This document shows, piece by piece, positions 11,326 through 22,509 of a stretch of 64,000 nucleotides of DNA (its first letter is position 1; the number at the start of each line of letters is the position of its first letter). A program made the translations under genes and the position numbers. A model generated the notes under the pieces. It ran no database searches and was not told where the DNA came from. It worked only from the letters and a program-made list of their open reading frames with translations. The stretch comes from Enterobacter ludwigii (GTDB taxonomy: Bacteria > Pseudomonadota > Gammaproteobacteria > Enterobacterales > Enterobacteriaceae). Location of the stretch: contig NZ_CP017279.1 of NCBI RefSeq assembly GCF_001750725.1, forward strand, positions 62,001 to 126,000, given 5' to 3'.

Positions 11326-11922
11326 ATGGCTCATTACCTGAGTTTATTTGTGCGCGCGGTGTTTGTTGAAAACATGGCACTCGCGTTTTTCCTGGGCATG
11401 TGTACGTTTCTTGCCGTTTCCAAAAAGGTATCGACGGCGTTTGGTCTGGGTGTTGCGGTCACGGTGGTGCTCGGCTTATCTGTACCGATTAACAACCTGG
11501 TGTACAACTTTGTGCTGCGCGACGGTGCGCTGGTAGACGGTGTCGATCTCAGCTTCCTGAACTTCATCACCTTTATCGGTGTGATTGCGGCGCTGGTACA
11601 AATCCTGGAGATGATCCTCGACAGGTATTTCCCGTCGCTATACAACGCGCTGGGGATTTTTCTGCCGTTGATCGCGGTGAACTGCGCCATCTTTGGTGGC
11701 GTATCGTTTATGGTTCAGCGTGATTACAACTTCAGTGAATCCGTTGTGTATGGTTTCGGCTCCGGCATCGGCTGGATGCTGGCTATCGTCACCATGGCGG
11801 GGATCCGCGAAAAAATGAAATATGCCAATGTGCCTGCGGGTTTACGTGGCTTAGGGATCACCTTTATTACCACCGGGCTGATGGCGCTGGGCTTTATGTC
11901 CTTCTCCGGTGTGCAGCTATAA
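11326..11922 (+). CDS. nqrE: Na+-NQR subunit E
   Basis: A 198-residue integral membrane subunit with six helices, paired with NqrD. The conserved Cys is in [13 protein letters not shown], mirroring the NCIVMG motif of NqrD. Spacing is 6 bp after nqrD and 10 bp before nqrF, so the genes are clearly co-transcribed. Confidence 0.96.
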   Translation: MAHYLSLFVRAVFVENMALAFFLGMCTFLAVSKKVSTAFGLGVAVTVVLGLSVPINNLVYNFVLRDGALVDGVDLSFLNFITFIGVIAALVQILEMILDRYFPSLYNALGIFLPLIAVNCAIFGGVSFMVQRDYNFSESVVYGFGSGIGWMLAIVTMAGIREKMKYANVPAGLRGLGITFITTGLMALGFMSFSGVQL

Positions 11923-11932
11923 GGGCTAACAG

Positions 11933-13156
11933 ATGGAAATTATTCTTGGCGTGGTGATGTTCACGCTGATTGTACTGGTGTTGTCAGGGCTGATTCTGGC
12001 GGCACGCGCGAAGCTGGTGAATTCCGGCGACGTGGTGATTGATATCAACGGTGAGCCGCAAAACCAGATCCGCACGCCGGCGGGGGATAAACTGCTCAAT
12101 ACGCTCTCCGGTAACGGAATCTTTGTCTCCTCAGCCTGCGGTGGCGGTGGCTCCTGCGGTCAGTGCCGCGTCACGGTGAAAGAGGGGGGAGGGGATATTC
12201 TGCCCACTGAGCTGGCGCATATCACGAAGCGTGAGGCAAAAGAGGGTTGCCGTCTGGCCTGCCAGGTCGCGGTGCGCCAGGACATGAAAATTGAGCTGCC
12301 GGAAGAGATCTTCGGGGTCAAAAAATGGGAGTGTGAAGTTATCTCTAACGATAACAAAGCGACTTTCATTAAAGAGCTGAAGCTGCGCGTGCCGGAAGGG
12401 GAAGATGTTCCGTTCCGGGCCGGGGGATACATCCAGATTGAGTGCCCGGAGCACACCGTGGCGTATACGGACTTCGACGTTCCGGATGAGTACCGTGCCG
12501 ACTGGGACAAATTCAATCTTTTCCGTTTTGTGTCTGACGTTAAAGAACCGACGCTTCGCGCCTACTCAATGGCCAACTACCCGGACGAGAAGGGCATCAT
12601 TATGCTCAACGTGCGTATCGCCACGCCGCCGCCGAATGTGCCTGATGCACCCCCGGGCGTGATGTCGTCGTATATCTGGTCCCTGAAACCGGGAGATAAG
12701 GTGACCATCTCCGGTCCGTTTGGCGAGTTCTTTGCTAAAGAGACCGAGGCTGAAATGGTCTTTATCGGTGGTGGCGCGGGCATGGCACCGATGCGTTCGC
12801 ACATTTTTGACCAGCTCAAGCGCCTCGGGAGCAAGCGCAAAATCAGCTTCTGGTACGGGGCACGCTCGCTGCGAGAGATGTTCTATGATGATGAGTTTGA
12901 GCAACTGGCGCGTGAAAACCCAAACTTCACCTTCCATGTGGCCCTCTCCGATCCGCAACCGGAAGATAACTGGACCGGTCACACGGGGTTCATCCACAAC
13001 GTGCTTTATGAAAACTACCTCAAGCAGCATCCTGCGCCAGAGGATTGCGAATTTTACATGTGTGGGCCGCCAGTGATGAACGCTGCAGTCATTAAGATGC
13101 TAAAAGATCTGGGTGTGGAAGATGAGAACATCCTGCTGGATGACTTCGGGGGGTGA
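11933..13156 (+). CDS. nqrF: Na+-NQR subunit F, NADH-oxidising flavoprotein
   Basis: The 407-residue entry point for electrons. One N-terminal membrane helix (about 3-23) is followed by a 2Fe-2S ferredoxin domain with Cys69, Cys75, Cys78 and Cys110. An FAD domain (RAYSMAN motif) and an NADH domain ([18 protein letters not shown] near the C terminus) complete it. It passes electrons from NADH via FAD and 2Fe-2S to the D/E centre. Its TGA overlaps the nqrM ATG (TGATG). Confidence 0.97.
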   Translation: MEIILGVVMFTLIVLVLSGLILAARAKLVNSGDVVIDINGEPQNQIRTPAGDKLLNTLSGNGIFVSSACGGGGSCGQCRVTVKEGGGDILPTELAHITKREAKEGCRLACQVAVRQDMKIELPEEIFGVKKWECEVISNDNKATFIKELKLRVPEGEDVPFRAGGYIQIECPEHTVAYTDFDVPDEYRADWDKFNLFRFVSDVKEPTLRAYSMANYPDEKGIIMLNVRIATPPPNVPDAPPGVMSSYIWSLKPGDKVTISGPFGEFFAKETEAEMVFIGGGAGMAPMRSHIFDQLKRLGSKRKISFWYGARSLREMFYDDEFEQLARENPNFTFHVALSDPQPEDNWTGHTGFIHNVLYENYLKQHPAPEDCEFYMCGPPVMNAAVIKMLKDLGVEDENILLDDFGG

Positions 13157-13359
13157 TGATGCTGACGTTTCTGGCAACTTTCGCGGTTTTTTTGCTTGTT
13201 GTACTCGGCATGTCTCTGGGCTGGATCATAAAGCGTAAAAGCATTCAGGGCAGCTGTGGTGGTATCTCCGCGCTCGGGATGGAAAAAGTGTGCGACTGCC
13301 CCGAACCCTGCGACGCCCGTAAAAAACGCATGGCGCGCGAGGCCCGGCGGATCCTTTAG
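13156..13359 (+). CDS. nqrM: Na+-NQR maturation protein NqrM
   Basis: A 67-residue protein with one N-terminal membrane helix followed by a Cys cluster (GSCGG ... KVCDCPEPCD). It matches the DUF539/NqrM family needed to deliver iron to the NqrD/E centre. GTG 13153, ATG 13156 and ATG 13159 are all possible starts; 13156 is chosen because it forms the usual TGATG coupling with nqrF. The flavin transferase gene apbE, also required for Nqr maturation, is not between nqrF and nqrM nor elsewhere in this window. Confidence 0.9.
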   Translation: MMLTFLATFAVFLLVVLGMSLGWIIKRKSIQGSCGGISALGMEKVCDCPEPCDARKKRMAREARRIL

Positions 13360-13370
13360 TGAGTCCGATG

Positions 13371-13399
13371 TTTCCCCTCTTCCAGGAGGAGAGGGGAAA
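13371..13399. repeat. pyrimidine/purine hairpin after nqrM
   Basis: Inverted repeat TTTCCCCTC / GAGGGGAAA, extendable inward through TTCC/GGA. It is one of four similar dyads in the window and probably ends nqr operon transcription or is a REP-like element. Confidence 0.5.
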
Positions 13400-13423
13400 C
13401 ACACTTCTCAATCCTCATTTCTT

Positions 13424-13443
13424 TACTGTATACTTATCCAGTA
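13424..13443 (+). promoter_or_regulatory. LexA box of dinB
   Basis: The 20-mer TACTGTATACTTATCCAGTA has the SOS-box shape CTGT-N8-CAG with dyad flanks and closely resembles the E. coli dinB LexA site. It ends 17 bases before the dinB ATG, so LexA would block transcription until DNA damage. Confidence 0.85.
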
Positions 13444-13460
13444 ATGAGTGAGGGCTTACT

Positions 13461-14519
13461 ATGCGCAAAATTATCCATGTCGATATGGACTGCTTTTTTG
13501 CCGCAGTGGAAATGCGTGACAATCCGGCGCTGCGGGATATACCTATTGCGATTGGCGGTAGCCGTGTCCAGCGCGGTGTGATCAGCACCGCCAACTACCC
13601 TGCGCGCAAATTTGGCGTGCGCAGCGCTATGCCAACTGCCATGGCGCTAAAGCTGTGCCCTCATCTCACGTTATTGCCCGGCCGATTTGAAGCCTACAAA
13701 GAAGCCTCCCTGCATATCCGCGAGATCTTCTCTCGCTATACCTCGCTGATTGAACCTCTGTCGCTGGACGAAGCCTACCTGGATGTCACTGACAGCCTGC
13801 ACTGCCACGGCTCCGCAACGTTAATGGCGCAGGAGATCCGCCGGACTATCTTCAACGAGCTCAATCTGACCGCTTCCGCAGGCGTCGCACCGGTGAAATT
13901 CCTCGCCAAAATAGCGTCTGATTTGAATAAACCCGATGGTCAGTACGTCATCACTCCGGAAGAGGTTCCGGCGTTTTTAAAAACGCTGCCGCTCGGCAAA
14001 ATCCCCGGCGTGGGGAAAGTGTCTGCTGCAAAGCTGGAAAGTATGGGATTACGGACCTGTGAAGATGTACAGCGAAGCGATCTGGCCATGCTGCTTAAGC
14101 GTTTCGGTAAGTTTGGTCGCGTGCTGTGGGAGCGCAGTCAGGGAATTGATGAGCGCAGCGTGAGCAGTGAGCGGCTGCGTAAATCGGTCGGGGTTGAACG
14201 CACGCTGATGGAAGACATCCATGACTGGTCCGAGTGTGAAGTCATTATCACTGACCAACTTTATCCCGAACTGGAGCGGCGGTTAGCGAAAGTAAAACCC
14301 GATCTGCTGATTGCCCGTCAGGGCGTTAAGCTGAAGTTTAATGATTTCCAGCAGACGACGCAGGAGCATGTCTGGCCGCGACTGAATAAAGACGATCTTA
14401 TCGCCACCGCGAGAAAAGCCTGGGAAGAGCGGCGGGCAGGGCGGGGAGTGAGGCTGGTGGGGTTACATGTGACGCTGCTGGACCCGCAACTGGAGCGGCA
14501 GCTGGTATTGGGGTTATAG
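13461..14519 (+). CDS. dinB: DNA polymerase IV DinB
   Basis: A 352-residue Y-family translesion polymerase. The metal-binding residues are visible: Asp8 in HVDMDCFFA, and the Asp-Glu pair in [10 protein letters not shown] (about 103-104). Palm, fingers, thumb with helix-hairpin-helix ([14 protein letters not shown]) and little-finger domains are complete. The C terminus [10 protein letters not shown] is the beta-clamp binding end. It is preceded by a LexA box, giving SOS control, and converges on pepD. Confidence 0.97.
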   Translation: MRKIIHVDMDCFFAAVEMRDNPALRDIPIAIGGSRVQRGVISTANYPARKFGVRSAMPTAMALKLCPHLTLLPGRFEAYKEASLHIREIFSRYTSLIEPLSLDEAYLDVTDSLHCHGSATLMAQEIRRTIFNELNLTASAGVAPVKFLAKIASDLNKPDGQYVITPEEVPAFLKTLPLGKIPGVGKVSAAKLESMGLRTCEDVQRSDLAMLLKRFGKFGRVLWERSQGIDERSVSSERLRKSVGVERTLMEDIHDWSECEVIITDQLYPELERRLAKVKPDLLIARQGVKLKFNDFQQTTQEHVWPRLNKDDLIATARKAWEERRAGRGVRLVGLHVTLLDPQLERQLVLGL

Positions 14520-14560
14520 CTGACGGATTCGTCAGCCCGGCAGGCAACGTGCTACCGGGC
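14519..14560. terminator. two dyads between convergent dinB and pepD
   Basis: GCTGACG/CGTCAGC (4-base loop) is followed directly by GCCCGG/CCGGGC. Neither has a long T-run, so termination is plausible but unproven. They fill most of the 54-bp gap between the two stops. Confidence 0.4.
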
Positions 14561-14573
14561 ATCATACGGCGAA

Positions 14574-16031
14574 TTACTTAGCAGGGATCGCTTTCAGCAG
14601 TTCAGTCAGCAGAGTCCAGTAATGACCCACGCTTTCAATATGAACCTGCTCATCCGGCGAGTGCGGGCCGGTAATGGTTGGCCCGATAGACACCATGTCC
14701 ATGTTCGGATACGGTTTCTTGAACAGACCACACTCCAGACCGGCGTGGATCACCTGAATGTTCGGGGTACTGTTGAACAGACGCTGGTAAGTTTCACGCA
14801 CCAGCGCCATCACCGGGGAACTTGCATCCGGCTGCCAGCCTGGGTAGCTACCTTTTGCGGATGTGCGTGCACCCGCCAGTTTACCCAGAGACTCCAGCAT
14901 GCTCACCACATACTCTTTACCGCTGTCGATAAGCGAGCGGATCAGGCAGATGATCTCCGCGCTGTCATCGCTCATGGTGACCACGCCCACGTTCAGGGAG
15001 GTTTCGACCACGCCTTTCGCGACGTCTGAGTTACGAATTACGCCGTTTGGCGTCGCGTTCAGCAGCTGAACGAAGGCGTCACGAGACGGGGAGGTCAGTG
15101 CCGCTTTGTCGGTAGTCACGGACTCCAGCACCACGGTCAGGTTCTTCTCTTTCGCTGACAGTTCGTTTTTCAGGATATCCAGGTATACGCTGGAAAGCTT
15201 TTTCAGCTCGTCAGCTTTAGCTGCGGGTACTGCCACGGTCGTGAAGGCTTCACGCGGAATGGCATTGCGCAGTGTGCCACCGTTGAAATCCACCAGACGC
15301 AGATCCAGCTCAGCCGCGTGGCCAGCCAGGAAGCGTGCCAGCAGTTTGTTGGCGTTGCCCAGACCCAGGTGAATATCACCACCGGAGTGGCCGCCTTTCA
15401 GCCCTTTCAGCGTCAGCTTGAAGGTCTGGAAACCAGCAGGGATCGCTTCGCGGGACAGTGGCAGGGTCGTGATGAAATCAATCCCGCCGGCGCAGCCCAT
15501 GTAGATCTCACCCTCTTCTTCAGAGTCGGTGTTGATCAGAATGTCCGCCTGCAGCCAGTTCGCCTGCAGACCGAACGCGCCGTCCATGCCTGCTTCTTCC
15601 GTCATGGTCAGCAGCACTTCCAGCGGGCCGTGTTCAACGCTGTCGTCCGCCAGGACCGCCAGAGCAGACGCCATGCCAATGCCGTTATCTGCACCAAGGG
15701 TCGTGCCGCGCGCTTTCACCCAGTCGCCATCGATGTAAGGCTGGATAGGGTCTTTGGTGAAGTCGTGAACGGTGTCGTTGTTTTTCTGTGGAACCATGTC
15801 CAGGTGCGCCTGCAGCACAACCGGTTTACGGTTTTCCATGCCTGCGGTCGCCGGTTTGCGGATCAGAATGTTGCCAACCTGGTCGCGTTCAGCATGCAGA
15901 CCTTTTTCCTTCGCCCAGCCCATAATATGTTCGGCAAGCTGTTCTTCATGGTAGGAAGGGTGGGGAATGGAACAGATTTTGGCAAAAATATCCCACAGTG
16001 GCTGTGGAGATAATTGAGACAGTTCAGACAC
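14574..16031 (-). CDS. pepD: aminoacyl-histidine dipeptidase PepD
   Basis: A 485-residue M20-family zinc dipeptidase cleaving Xaa-His and other dipeptides in the cytoplasm. Metal and catalytic residues are visible: His76 and Asp78 (LQAHLDMV), Asp115 (LGADNGIG), Glu145-Glu146 (MTEEAG) and a late His in VIHAGLECG. The start is GTG 16031 (reading SELSQLSPQPLWDIF), preceded by AAGGAG, giving the E. coli length. The 15 extra upstream codons from 16076 have no family support. Confidence 0.95.
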   Translation of the reverse strand: MSELSQLSPQPLWDIFAKICSIPHPSYHEEQLAEHIMGWAKEKGLHAERDQVGNILIRKPATAGMENRKPVVLQAHLDMVPQKNNDTVHDFTKDPIQPYIDGDWVKARGTTLGADNGIGMASALAVLADDSVEHGPLEVLLTMTEEAGMDGAFGLQANWLQADILINTDSEEEGEIYMGCAGGIDFITTLPLSREAIPAGFQTFKLTLKGLKGGHSGGDIHLGLGNANKLLARFLAGHAAELDLRLVDFNGGTLRNAIPREAFTTVAVPAAKADELKKLSSVYLDILKNELSAKEKNLTVVLESVTTDKAALTSPSRDAFVQLLNATPNGVIRNSDVAKGVVETSLNVGVVTMSDDSAEIICLIRSLIDSGKEYVVSMLESLGKLAGARTSAKGSYPGWQPDASSPVMALVRETYQRLFNSTPNIQVIHAGLECGLFKKPYPNMDMVSIGPTITGPHSPDEQVHIESVGHYWTLLTELLKAIPAK

Positions 16032-16291
16032 GATAAGTCTCCTTGTCGATGCCTTGCAAAGCGAGTTGCAGGTCACAGGGTTAGCAGGTTAATAGTTACC
16101 ACAAGACAGGCTTGCGAGATGCAACTGAGAATACCACTTTCTCCGGTGGCTGGTAGCATAAAGCATGTAAAAACTCAGGCTCCGGGCGCTAAACACTGGT
16201 TTTTAGTGCGCCAGATCTCTATAATCTCGCGCAACCTATTTCCCCCTCGAACACTTTTTAAGCCGTATACAAACAGGCTGGGACACTTCAC

Positions 16292-16750
16292 ATGAGCGAA
16301 AAATACGTCGTCACCTGGGACATGTTGCAGATTCACGCACGCAAACTGGCTGCGCGTCTGATGCCTTCCGAACAGTGGAAAGGCATTATTGCCGTCAGCC
16401 GTGGCGGTCTGGTACCGGGGGCGTTGCTGGCACGTGAGCTGGGTATTCGTCATGTCGATACCGTATGCATCTCCAGCTATGACCATGACAACCAGCGTGA
16501 GCTGACCGTGCTGAAACGTGCGGAAGGCGACGGTGAAGGCTTCATCGTTATCGACGACCTGGTTGATACCGGCGGTACCGCGGTGGCTATCCGCGAAATG
16601 TATCCAAAAGCCCACTTCGTCACCATTTTCGCGAAGCCAGCAGGCCGCCCTCTGGTTGACGATTACGTGATTGATATCCCTCAGGATACCTGGATTGAAC
16701 AGCCATGGGATATGGGCGTGGTATTTGTACCACCAATCTCTGGTCGTTAA
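16292..16750 (+). CDS. gpt: xanthine-guanine phosphoribosyltransferase Gpt
   Basis: A 152-residue purine salvage enzyme transferring phosphoribosyl from PRPP to guanine, xanthine and hypoxanthine. The PRPP motif [14 protein letters not shown] and the SRGGLVPG loop are intact. Length equals the E. coli enzyme. It is divergent from pepD across a 260-bp promoter gap, and a strong terminator follows. Confidence 0.96.
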   Translation: MSEKYVVTWDMLQIHARKLAARLMPSEQWKGIIAVSRGGLVPGALLARELGIRHVDTVCISSYDHDNQRELTVLKRAEGDGEGFIVIDDLVDTGGTAVAIREMYPKAHFVTIFAKPAGRPLVDDYVIDIPQDTWIEQPWDMGVVFVPPISGR

Positions 16751-16770
16751 TTCTCTTACGCACTTATTTA

Positions 16771-16801
16771 ACGCCCGGTGATACCGGGCGTTGTTTTTTT
16801 T
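16771..16801 (+). terminator. Rho-independent terminator of gpt
   Basis: Stem ACGCCCGGT / ACCGGGCGT with a 3-base loop, then TGTTTTTTTT. Confidence 0.9.
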
Positions 16802-16855
16802 AGTCTGACGCGCGTTACAATAGTCTCTATATGACGTATTCATGGAGGCAACGTA

Positions 16856-18100
16856 ATGACGCAGGCGAATCTCACCGAGACTCTCTTCAAACCCCGTTTC
16901 AAACATCCTGAAACGTCGACGCTGGTGCGCCGGTTTAATCCGGGGACCATGCCTGCCGTCCAGTCTGCATTAGACGGTAAAAACGTGCCCCACTGGTACC
17001 GCATGATTAACCGTCTGATGTGGATCTGGCGCGGTATTGATCCCCGTGAAATCCTTGATGTGCAGGCGCGTATCGTGATGAGCGAAGCCGAGCGCACCGA
17101 CAGTGAACTCTACGATACGGTCGTGGGTTATCGCGGGGGAAACTGGATCTACGAATGGTCTAAACAGGCGATGCTCTGGCAGCAAAAAGCCAGCCAGGAA
17201 GAGGATGCCACGCTCAGCGGCAAACACTGGCTGCATGCGGCCAACCTCTATGCTATTGCCGCATACCCGCATTTGAAAGGTGATGAGCTGGCCGAGCAGG
17301 CTCAGGCGCTGGCGAATCGCGCCTACGAAGAGGCCGCTCAACGCTTACCGGGCCGGATGCGTGAGCTGGAGTTTACCATCCCGGGTGGCGCGCCCGTCAC
17401 CGGGTTCCTGCATATGCCAGAAGGCGAAGGTCCGTTCCCGACCGTTCTGATGTGCGGTGGGCTGGATTCACTGCAAATCGACTATTACAGCCTGTATGAG
17501 CGTTACTTCGCACCAAAAGGGATCGCGATGCTGACGCTGGATATGCCCTCAATTGGCTTTTCATCCAAATGGAAACTGACTCAGGACTCGAGTCTTCTGC
17601 ACCAGCATGCATTAAAAGCGCTGGAAAACATTCCATGGGTTGACCACACGCGTGTTGCTGCATTTGGCTTCCGTTTTGGCGCCAACGTCGCCGTGCGTCT
17701 GGCTTACCTTGAAGCTTCACGCCTGAAGGCCGTCGCCTGTCTCGGCCCGGTGGTGCACGCTCTGCTCAGCGATCCGACCCGGCAGGGCCGCGTGCCGGAA
17801 ATGTACCTTGATGTGTTGGCCAGCCGCCTTGGCATGCATGATGCATCAGACGAAGCGCTGCGCGTTGAACTCAATCGTTACTCGCTAAAAACGCAGGGGT
17901 TGCTGGGACGGCGTTGCCCTACGCCGATGATGTCAGGTTACTGGAAAAACGATCCCTTCAGTCCCGAAGAGGAGTCACGCTTAATCACTTCGTCATCAGC
18001 GGATGGCAAATTGCTTGAGGTACCGTTCAGCCCGGTGTACCAGAATTTTGACAAAGCATTGAGAGAGATCACACGCTGGATCGCGCAGAGATTGTGTTAA
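16856..18100 (+). CDS. frsA: esterase FrsA (fermentation-respiration switch protein)
   Basis: A 414-residue alpha/beta-hydrolase-fold protein, same length as E. coli FrsA (YafA), reported to bind unphosphorylated EIIA-Glc and to have esterase activity. The hydrolase core starts near 165 ([19 protein letters not shown]); the FGFRFGAN segment occupies the nucleophile-elbow position without a canonical GxSxG, which is normal for this family. The gpt-frsA-crl order matches E. coli. Confidence 0.93.
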   Translation: MTQANLTETLFKPRFKHPETSTLVRRFNPGTMPAVQSALDGKNVPHWYRMINRLMWIWRGIDPREILDVQARIVMSEAERTDSELYDTVVGYRGGNWIYEWSKQAMLWQQKASQEEDATLSGKHWLHAANLYAIAAYPHLKGDELAEQAQALANRAYEEAAQRLPGRMRELEFTIPGGAPVTGFLHMPEGEGPFPTVLMCGGLDSLQIDYYSLYERYFAPKGIAMLTLDMPSIGFSSKWKLTQDSSLLHQHALKALENIPWVDHTRVAAFGFRFGANVAVRLAYLEASRLKAVACLGPVVHALLSDPTRQGRVPEMYLDVLASRLGMHDASDEALRVELNRYSLKTQGLLGRRCPTPMMSGYWKNDPFSPEEESRLITSSSADGKLLEVPFSPVYQNFDKALREITRWIAQRLC

Positions 18101-18157
18101 TAGATTGCTAAATTTTGCTGGTTTGGTAAAACAGTGGCTTCACAAAAGGAGATCGCA

Positions 18158-18559
18158 ATGACGTTACCGAGTGGACACCCGAAAAGTAGACTGATCAAGA
18201 AGTTTATGGCTCTCGGCCCGTATATTCGAGAAGAGCAGTGTGAAGAAAATCGCTTTTTTTTCGACTGCCTGGCTGTATGCGTCAACGTGAAGCCTGCACC
18301 CGAAAAACGTGAATTCTGGGGCTGGTGGATGGAAATGGAAGCGGAAGAAAAACGTTTTACGTATAGCTACCAGTTCGGCCTGTTTAATAAAGACGGCTAC
18401 TGGCAAACAGCCCCAATCAAAGACCAGGAAGTGATCGACCGCCTGGAGCATACTTTGAAAGAGTACCTCGAAAAGGCAAGAGCACTGCTGGCCACCCTGG
18501 ATCTGAAGCTTGAACCCGCGGATAACTTTTCCAGCGAAGCGGTTAAGCTGACGGCGTAA
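18158..18559 (+). CDS. crl: sigma-S assembly factor Crl
   Basis: A 133-residue protein that binds RpoS and helps it join core RNA polymerase, promoting curli and stationary-phase genes. The start [16 protein letters not shown] is chosen because it follows an AAAAGGA site and gives the E. coli length; the eight upstream codons are not conserved. The [13 protein letters not shown] core is intact. It pairs functionally with iraP and adrA later in the window, both in the sigma-S/curli network. Confidence 0.95.
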   Translation: MTLPSGHPKSRLIKKFMALGPYIREEQCEENRFFFDCLAVCVNVKPAPEKREFWGWWMEMEAEEKRFTYSYQFGLFNKDGYWQTAPIKDQEVIDRLEHTLKEYLEKARALLATLDLKLEPADNFSSEAVKLTA

Positions 18560-18623
18560 TCGCGATATTTCTCTCTCTCTTCGCGAGGGATGGGGTGAGG
18601 GCAGTAAACCCGACCCCCTCCAG

Positions 18624-18660
18624 GCAAAAAAAATCCCGGCATCTGCGCCGGGATTTTTTA
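18624..18660. terminator. bidirectional terminator between crl and phoE
   Basis: Stem AAATCCCGGC / GCCGGGATTT with a run of A before and T after, so it serves both convergent genes. Confidence 0.88.
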
Positions 18661-18671
18661 TTTCAACAATA

Positions 18672-19724
18672 TCAGAACTGGTAGGTCATACCCAGAGCAA
18701 CGATGTCATCGCTGCTCACGCCCAGTTTATTGTCGTCATCAATCTGGTTGATTTTATAATCAACAAACGCGGACATATTCTTGTTGAAATAATAGGTCGC
18801 GCCCACGTCGATGTATTTCACCAGATCTTCGTCACCCACACCTTCGATATCCTTGCCTTTAGACTGGACATAACCCAGGGACGGACGCAGACCGAAATCG
18901 AACTGGTATTGTGCAACAACTTCAAAGTTCTGAGCCTTATTCGCAAAACCACCCGAAATTGGGGTCATATTACGAGTTTCAGAGTACATCGCTGCCAGAT
19001 AAATATCGTTAGCGTCATATTTCAGACCGGTTGCCCATGCTTCCGCTTTTTTACCTTCACCGCGCGTCAGCAGGTTTTGTGCGTTAGTACGGTCAGAGTT
19101 GGTGTAGGCACCGCTGACGGCGAAGTCGCTGCCACCGAAGTCATAGGTCAGAGAGGTACCGAAACCGTCACCGTTCTGTTTTTTGACGTCGCGGTTTTCG
19201 TTTTTGCCCTGATACTGCAGGGTCATATCCAGGCCATCAACCGCACCGAAGAAGTCGGTGTTACGGTAGGTGGCAAGACCGCTCGCACGTTTGGTCATGA
19301 AGTTATCAGTCTGGGCTGAAGAGTCACCACCGAACTCAGGGAACATATCGGTCCAGGCTTCAACGTCGTACAGTGCGCCCAGGTTACGACCGTAATCCAG
19401 AGAGCCAATGTCTTTCAGTTTCAGACCAGCAAACGCCAGACGCGTTTTCTGTGTAGAGTCGCTTTCTGCTTTGTTACCGGCAAATTCAGCTTCCCAACGG
19501 CCATAGCCCGTCAGCTGATCGTTAATCTGTGTTTCGCCTTTAAAACCGAAACGGACGTAAGTCTGGTCACCATCTTTAGTGTCATCATCGCTGATGTAGT
19601 GCATTGCTTTAACTTTGCCGTATACGTCCAGTTTATTACCGTTTTTATTATAAACTTCGGCTGCGTGTACAGATGCGGAAGCCACAACGCCCATTACCAC
19701 TAATGCCAGTGTGCTCTTTTTCAT
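18672..19724 (-). CDS. phoE: outer-membrane porin PhoE
   Basis: A 350-residue general porin with a 21-residue signal peptide ending VHA and a C-terminal Phe after a 16-strand barrel pattern. The block [15 protein letters not shown] and its location beside proB identify PhoE rather than OmpC/OmpF. It forms a trimeric, anion-favouring pore made in phosphate starvation. A PHO-box-like repeat lies about 100-115 bases upstream of the start. Confidence 0.93.
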   Translation of the reverse strand: MKKSTLALVVMGVVASASVHAAEVYNKNGNKLDVYGKVKAMHYISDDDTKDGDQTYVRFGFKGETQINDQLTGYGRWEAEFAGNKAESDSTQKTRLAFAGLKLKDIGSLDYGRNLGALYDVEAWTDMFPEFGGDSSAQTDNFMTKRASGLATYRNTDFFGAVDGLDMTLQYQGKNENRDVKKQNGDGFGTSLTYDFGGSDFAVSGAYTNSDRTNAQNLLTRGEGKKAEAWATGLKYDANDIYLAAMYSETRNMTPISGGFANKAQNFEVVAQYQFDFGLRPSLGYVQSKGKDIEGVGDEDLVKYIDVGATYYFNKNMSAFVDYKINQIDDDNKLGVSSDDIVALGMTYQF

Positions 19725-19822
19725 TTTCGATCCTGTCTTATAAACGCGCTAAAAAAATTCGCTGGACGATAAGCTCATGCTTAAGTCCCGTGAAAAAACA
19801 GAAAGGGTTTTAACGTTACGCA

Positions 19823-19840
19823 ATGAAACTTTTATGACAA
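19823..19840 (-). promoter_or_regulatory. PHO box (PhoB site) of phoE
   Basis: On the minus strand TTGTCAT-AAAA-GTTTCAT shows two 7-base half-sites spaced as in the PhoB consensus CTGTCAT-N4-CTGTCAT, with 6/7 and 5/7 matches. It fits the known Pho control of phoE. The 305-bp gap to proB otherwise shows only AT-rich promoter-like sequence. Confidence 0.6.
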
Positions 19841-20029
19841 ATTAAGAATAATTTTAAAAAACTGTGATTTATTATTTCGGTAATAAAACTGTCAAATTTT
19901 GCCGCTACGCTTCCTGATCCCGCGCAACAAAGTGTTTCGCGATGTGCTAAGGCAGTTGGCAACGGGGCTGACACCTGTTAAAACGTTCGTTTGACATCAT
20001 TTTCCCTTATCGTTGAACGGCAGAGAATC

Positions 20030-21133
20030 ATGAGTGACAGCCAGACGCTGGTGGTAAAACTCGGTACCAGTGTTTTAACAGGCGGATCGCGCCGCCTTAA
20101 TCGCGCCCACATTGTTGAGCTTGTACGTCAGTGCGCTCAGTTGCATGCCGCAGGGCATCGTATTGTGATTGTGACCTCCGGGGCGATTGCCGCCGGGCGT
20201 GAACACCTGGGTTACCCCGAACTCCCCGCGACGATCGCCTCGAAACAGCTGCTGGCCGCCGTGGGACAAAGCCGACTCATTCAACTCTGGGAACAGCTGT
20301 TTTCTATCTATGGCATCCACGTCGGGCAGATGCTGCTGACGCGTGCGGATATGGAAGACCGGGAGCGTTTCCTGAACGCGCGCGATACGCTGCGTGCGCT
20401 GCTGGATAACAACATCGTTCCCGTCATTAACGAAAACGATGCCGTTGCCACCGCTGAAATCAAAGTGGGTGATAACGATAACCTCTCGGCACTGGCCGCG
20501 ATTCTGGCAGGCGCTGATAAATTACTGCTCCTGACCGACCAGCAGGGGCTCTTCACCGCCGACCCGCGTTCAAATCCAGATGCTGAACTGATTACCGATG
20601 TACACGGTATCGACGATGCGCTACGCGCCATCGCAGGTGACAGCGTTTCAGGCCTCGGGACCGGCGGGATGGGGACCAAACTGCAGGCTGCCGACGTGGC
20701 ATGCCGTGCCGGTATCGACACCATCATTGCCGCGGGCAGCCGTCCTGGCGTGATTGGCGACGTGATGGAAGGCATCTCCGTGGGAACCCGCTTCCATGCG
20801 CAAGCCTCCCCGCTGGAGAACCGCAAACGCTGGATCTTTGGCGCACCGCCGGCAGGCGAACTCACCGTTGATGAAGGGGCGACCGCCGCAATTCTGGAAA
20901 GAGGGAGCTCATTACTTCCTAAAGGAATTAAAAGCGTGACAGGCAACTTCTCACGTGGTGAAGTGATCCGTATCCGTAATCTCGAAGGTCGTGACATCGC
21001 CCACGGCGTAAGCCGCTACAACAGCGATGCCCTGCGCCGTATTGCGGGTCACCATTCACAGCAGATCGACGCCATTCTGGGTTATGAATATGGCCCGGTT
21101 GCCGTGCATCGTGATGACATGATTATTCGTTAA
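20030..21133 (+). CDS. proB: glutamate 5-kinase ProB
   Basis: A 367-residue enzyme phosphorylating glutamate in the first, proline-inhibited step of proline synthesis. An amino-acid kinase domain (about 1-255, [10 protein letters not shown] start) is followed by a PUA domain (about 275-360). The start [12 protein letters not shown] matches the E. coli length; the 13 upstream codons are not conserved. proA follows 11 bp later. Confidence 0.96.
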   Translation: MSDSQTLVVKLGTSVLTGGSRRLNRAHIVELVRQCAQLHAAGHRIVIVTSGAIAAGREHLGYPELPATIASKQLLAAVGQSRLIQLWEQLFSIYGIHVGQMLLTRADMEDRERFLNARDTLRALLDNNIVPVINENDAVATAEIKVGDNDNLSALAAILAGADKLLLLTDQQGLFTADPRSNPDAELITDVHGIDDALRAIAGDSVSGLGTGGMGTKLQAADVACRAGIDTIIAAGSRPGVIGDVMEGISVGTRFHAQASPLENRKRWIFGAPPAGELTVDEGATAAILERGSSLLPKGIKSVTGNFSRGEVIRIRNLEGRDIAHGVSRYNSDALRRIAGHHSQQIDAILGYEYGPVAVHRDDMIIR

Positions 21134-21144
21134 GGAGCCAGAAA

Positions 21145-22398
21145 ATGCTGGAACAAATGGGCGTAGCCGCGAAGGCCGCCTCTTACAAACTGGCGCTCCT
21201 TTCCAGCCGCGAGAAAAACCGCGTGCTGGAAAAAATCGCTGATTATCTGGAATCGCAGTCGCAGGAGATTCTGCTCGCCAACGAGCAGGATCTGCTGGAA
21301 GCGCGTCGCAATGGCCTGAGCGAAGCAATGCTTGACCGCCTGGCGCTGACCCCGGCACGTCTGAAAGGCATCGCTGACGATGTCCGCCAGGTCTGCAATC
21401 TTGCCGATCCGGTAGGTCAGGTCATTGACGGTGGGCTGCTCGACAGCGGGCTGCGCCTTGAGCGTCGTCGCGTGCCGCTGGGCGTTATTGGCGTGATCTA
21501 TGAAGCCCGTCCCAACGTTACGGTTGATGTCGCTTCCCTGTGCCTGAAGACCGGCAACGCTGCCATTCTGCGTGGCGGGAAAGAGACCTGGCGTACCAAC
21601 GCCGCGACCGTAAACGTTATCCAGCTGGCGCTGGAAGAGTGCGGCCTGCCGGCAGGTGCCGTACAGGCAATCGAGAGCCCGGACCGTGCGCTGGTGAACG
21701 AGATGCTGCGCATGGATAAATACATCGACATGCTGATCCCACGCGGTGGCGCGGGCCTGCACAAGCTGTGCCGTGAGCAGTCGACCATTCCTGTGATCAC
21801 GGGCGGTATCGGCGTGTGCCATATCGTGGTTGATGACAGTGCCGAGATTGAACCGGCGCTCAAGATTATCGTCAATGCCAAAACCCAGCGTCCAAGCACC
21901 TGTAATACGGTTGAAACGCTGCTGGTGCATCAGGGCATCGCCAATACCTTCCTGCCTGCTCTGAGCAAACAGATGGCCGAAAGCGGCGTGACGCTGCACG
22001 CGGATGCCAACGCGCTGGCACTGCTGAAAGACGGCCCGGCGACGGTGGTACCGGTCAAAGCGGAACAGTACGACGACGAATTTCTGTCGCTGGATTTGAA
22101 CGTGAAGGTGGTTGCGAGCCTTGACGATGCCATTGCTCACATCCGTGAACATGGTACCCAGCACTCGGATGCGATTCTGACGCGCACCCTGCGCAATGCC
22201 GATCGCTTTGTGAATGAGGTGGACTCCTCCGCCGTGTACGTGAATGCCTCAACCCGCTTCACCGACGGTGGCCAGTTCGGCCTGGGCGCAGAAGTTGCTG
22301 TCAGCACGCAAAAACTGCATGCAAGAGGCCCGATGGGCCTGGAAGCACTGACCACCTACAAGTGGATCGGCTTCGGTGATGATACGATTCGTGCGTAA
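21145..22398 (+). CDS. proA: gamma-glutamyl phosphate reductase ProA
   Basis: A 417-residue NADPH-dependent reductase making glutamate-5-semialdehyde. The catalytic Cys is in [14 protein letters not shown], within an aldehyde-dehydrogenase-like fold. It forms the proBA operon; proC, the last proline-pathway gene, is at 62.8 kb. Confidence 0.97.
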   Translation: MLEQMGVAAKAASYKLALLSSREKNRVLEKIADYLESQSQEILLANEQDLLEARRNGLSEAMLDRLALTPARLKGIADDVRQVCNLADPVGQVIDGGLLDSGLRLERRRVPLGVIGVIYEARPNVTVDVASLCLKTGNAAILRGGKETWRTNAATVNVIQLALEECGLPAGAVQAIESPDRALVNEMLRMDKYIDMLIPRGGAGLHKLCREQSTIPVITGGIGVCHIVVDDSAEIEPALKIIVNAKTQRPSTCNTVETLLVHQGIANTFLPALSKQMAESGVTLHADANALALLKDGPATVVPVKAEQYDDEFLSLDLNVKVVASLDDAIAHIREHGTQHSDAILTRTLRNADRFVNEVDSSAVYVNASTRFTDGGQFGLGAEVAVSTQKLHARGPMGLEALTTYKWIGFGDDTIRA

Positions 22399-22443
22399 AT
22401 AATCACGGGTGATGCAAAAATAGCCGTTTGATTCAAAAGGGCA

Positions 22444-22472
22444 TTGACGCATCACCCGGTTAGATCTAACCT
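22444..22472 (+). promoter_or_regulatory. predicted promoter of tRNA-Thr
   Basis: TTGACG and TAACCT are separated by 17 bases, ending 38 bases before the tRNA. Spacing and position fit a sigma-70 promoter. Confidence 0.55.
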
Positions 22473-22509
22473 TTTGCCCCGTGGTTACGCTCGTAACCGG
22501 CCTTTCAGG

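Noticed and set aside
15318..16013. 231-codon plus-strand ORF over pepD
   Set aside because: Antisense to intact pepD, with no recognisable domain.
21130..22164. 344-codon minus-strand ORF over proA
   Set aside because: Antisense to proA; length comes from codon bias of the real gene.
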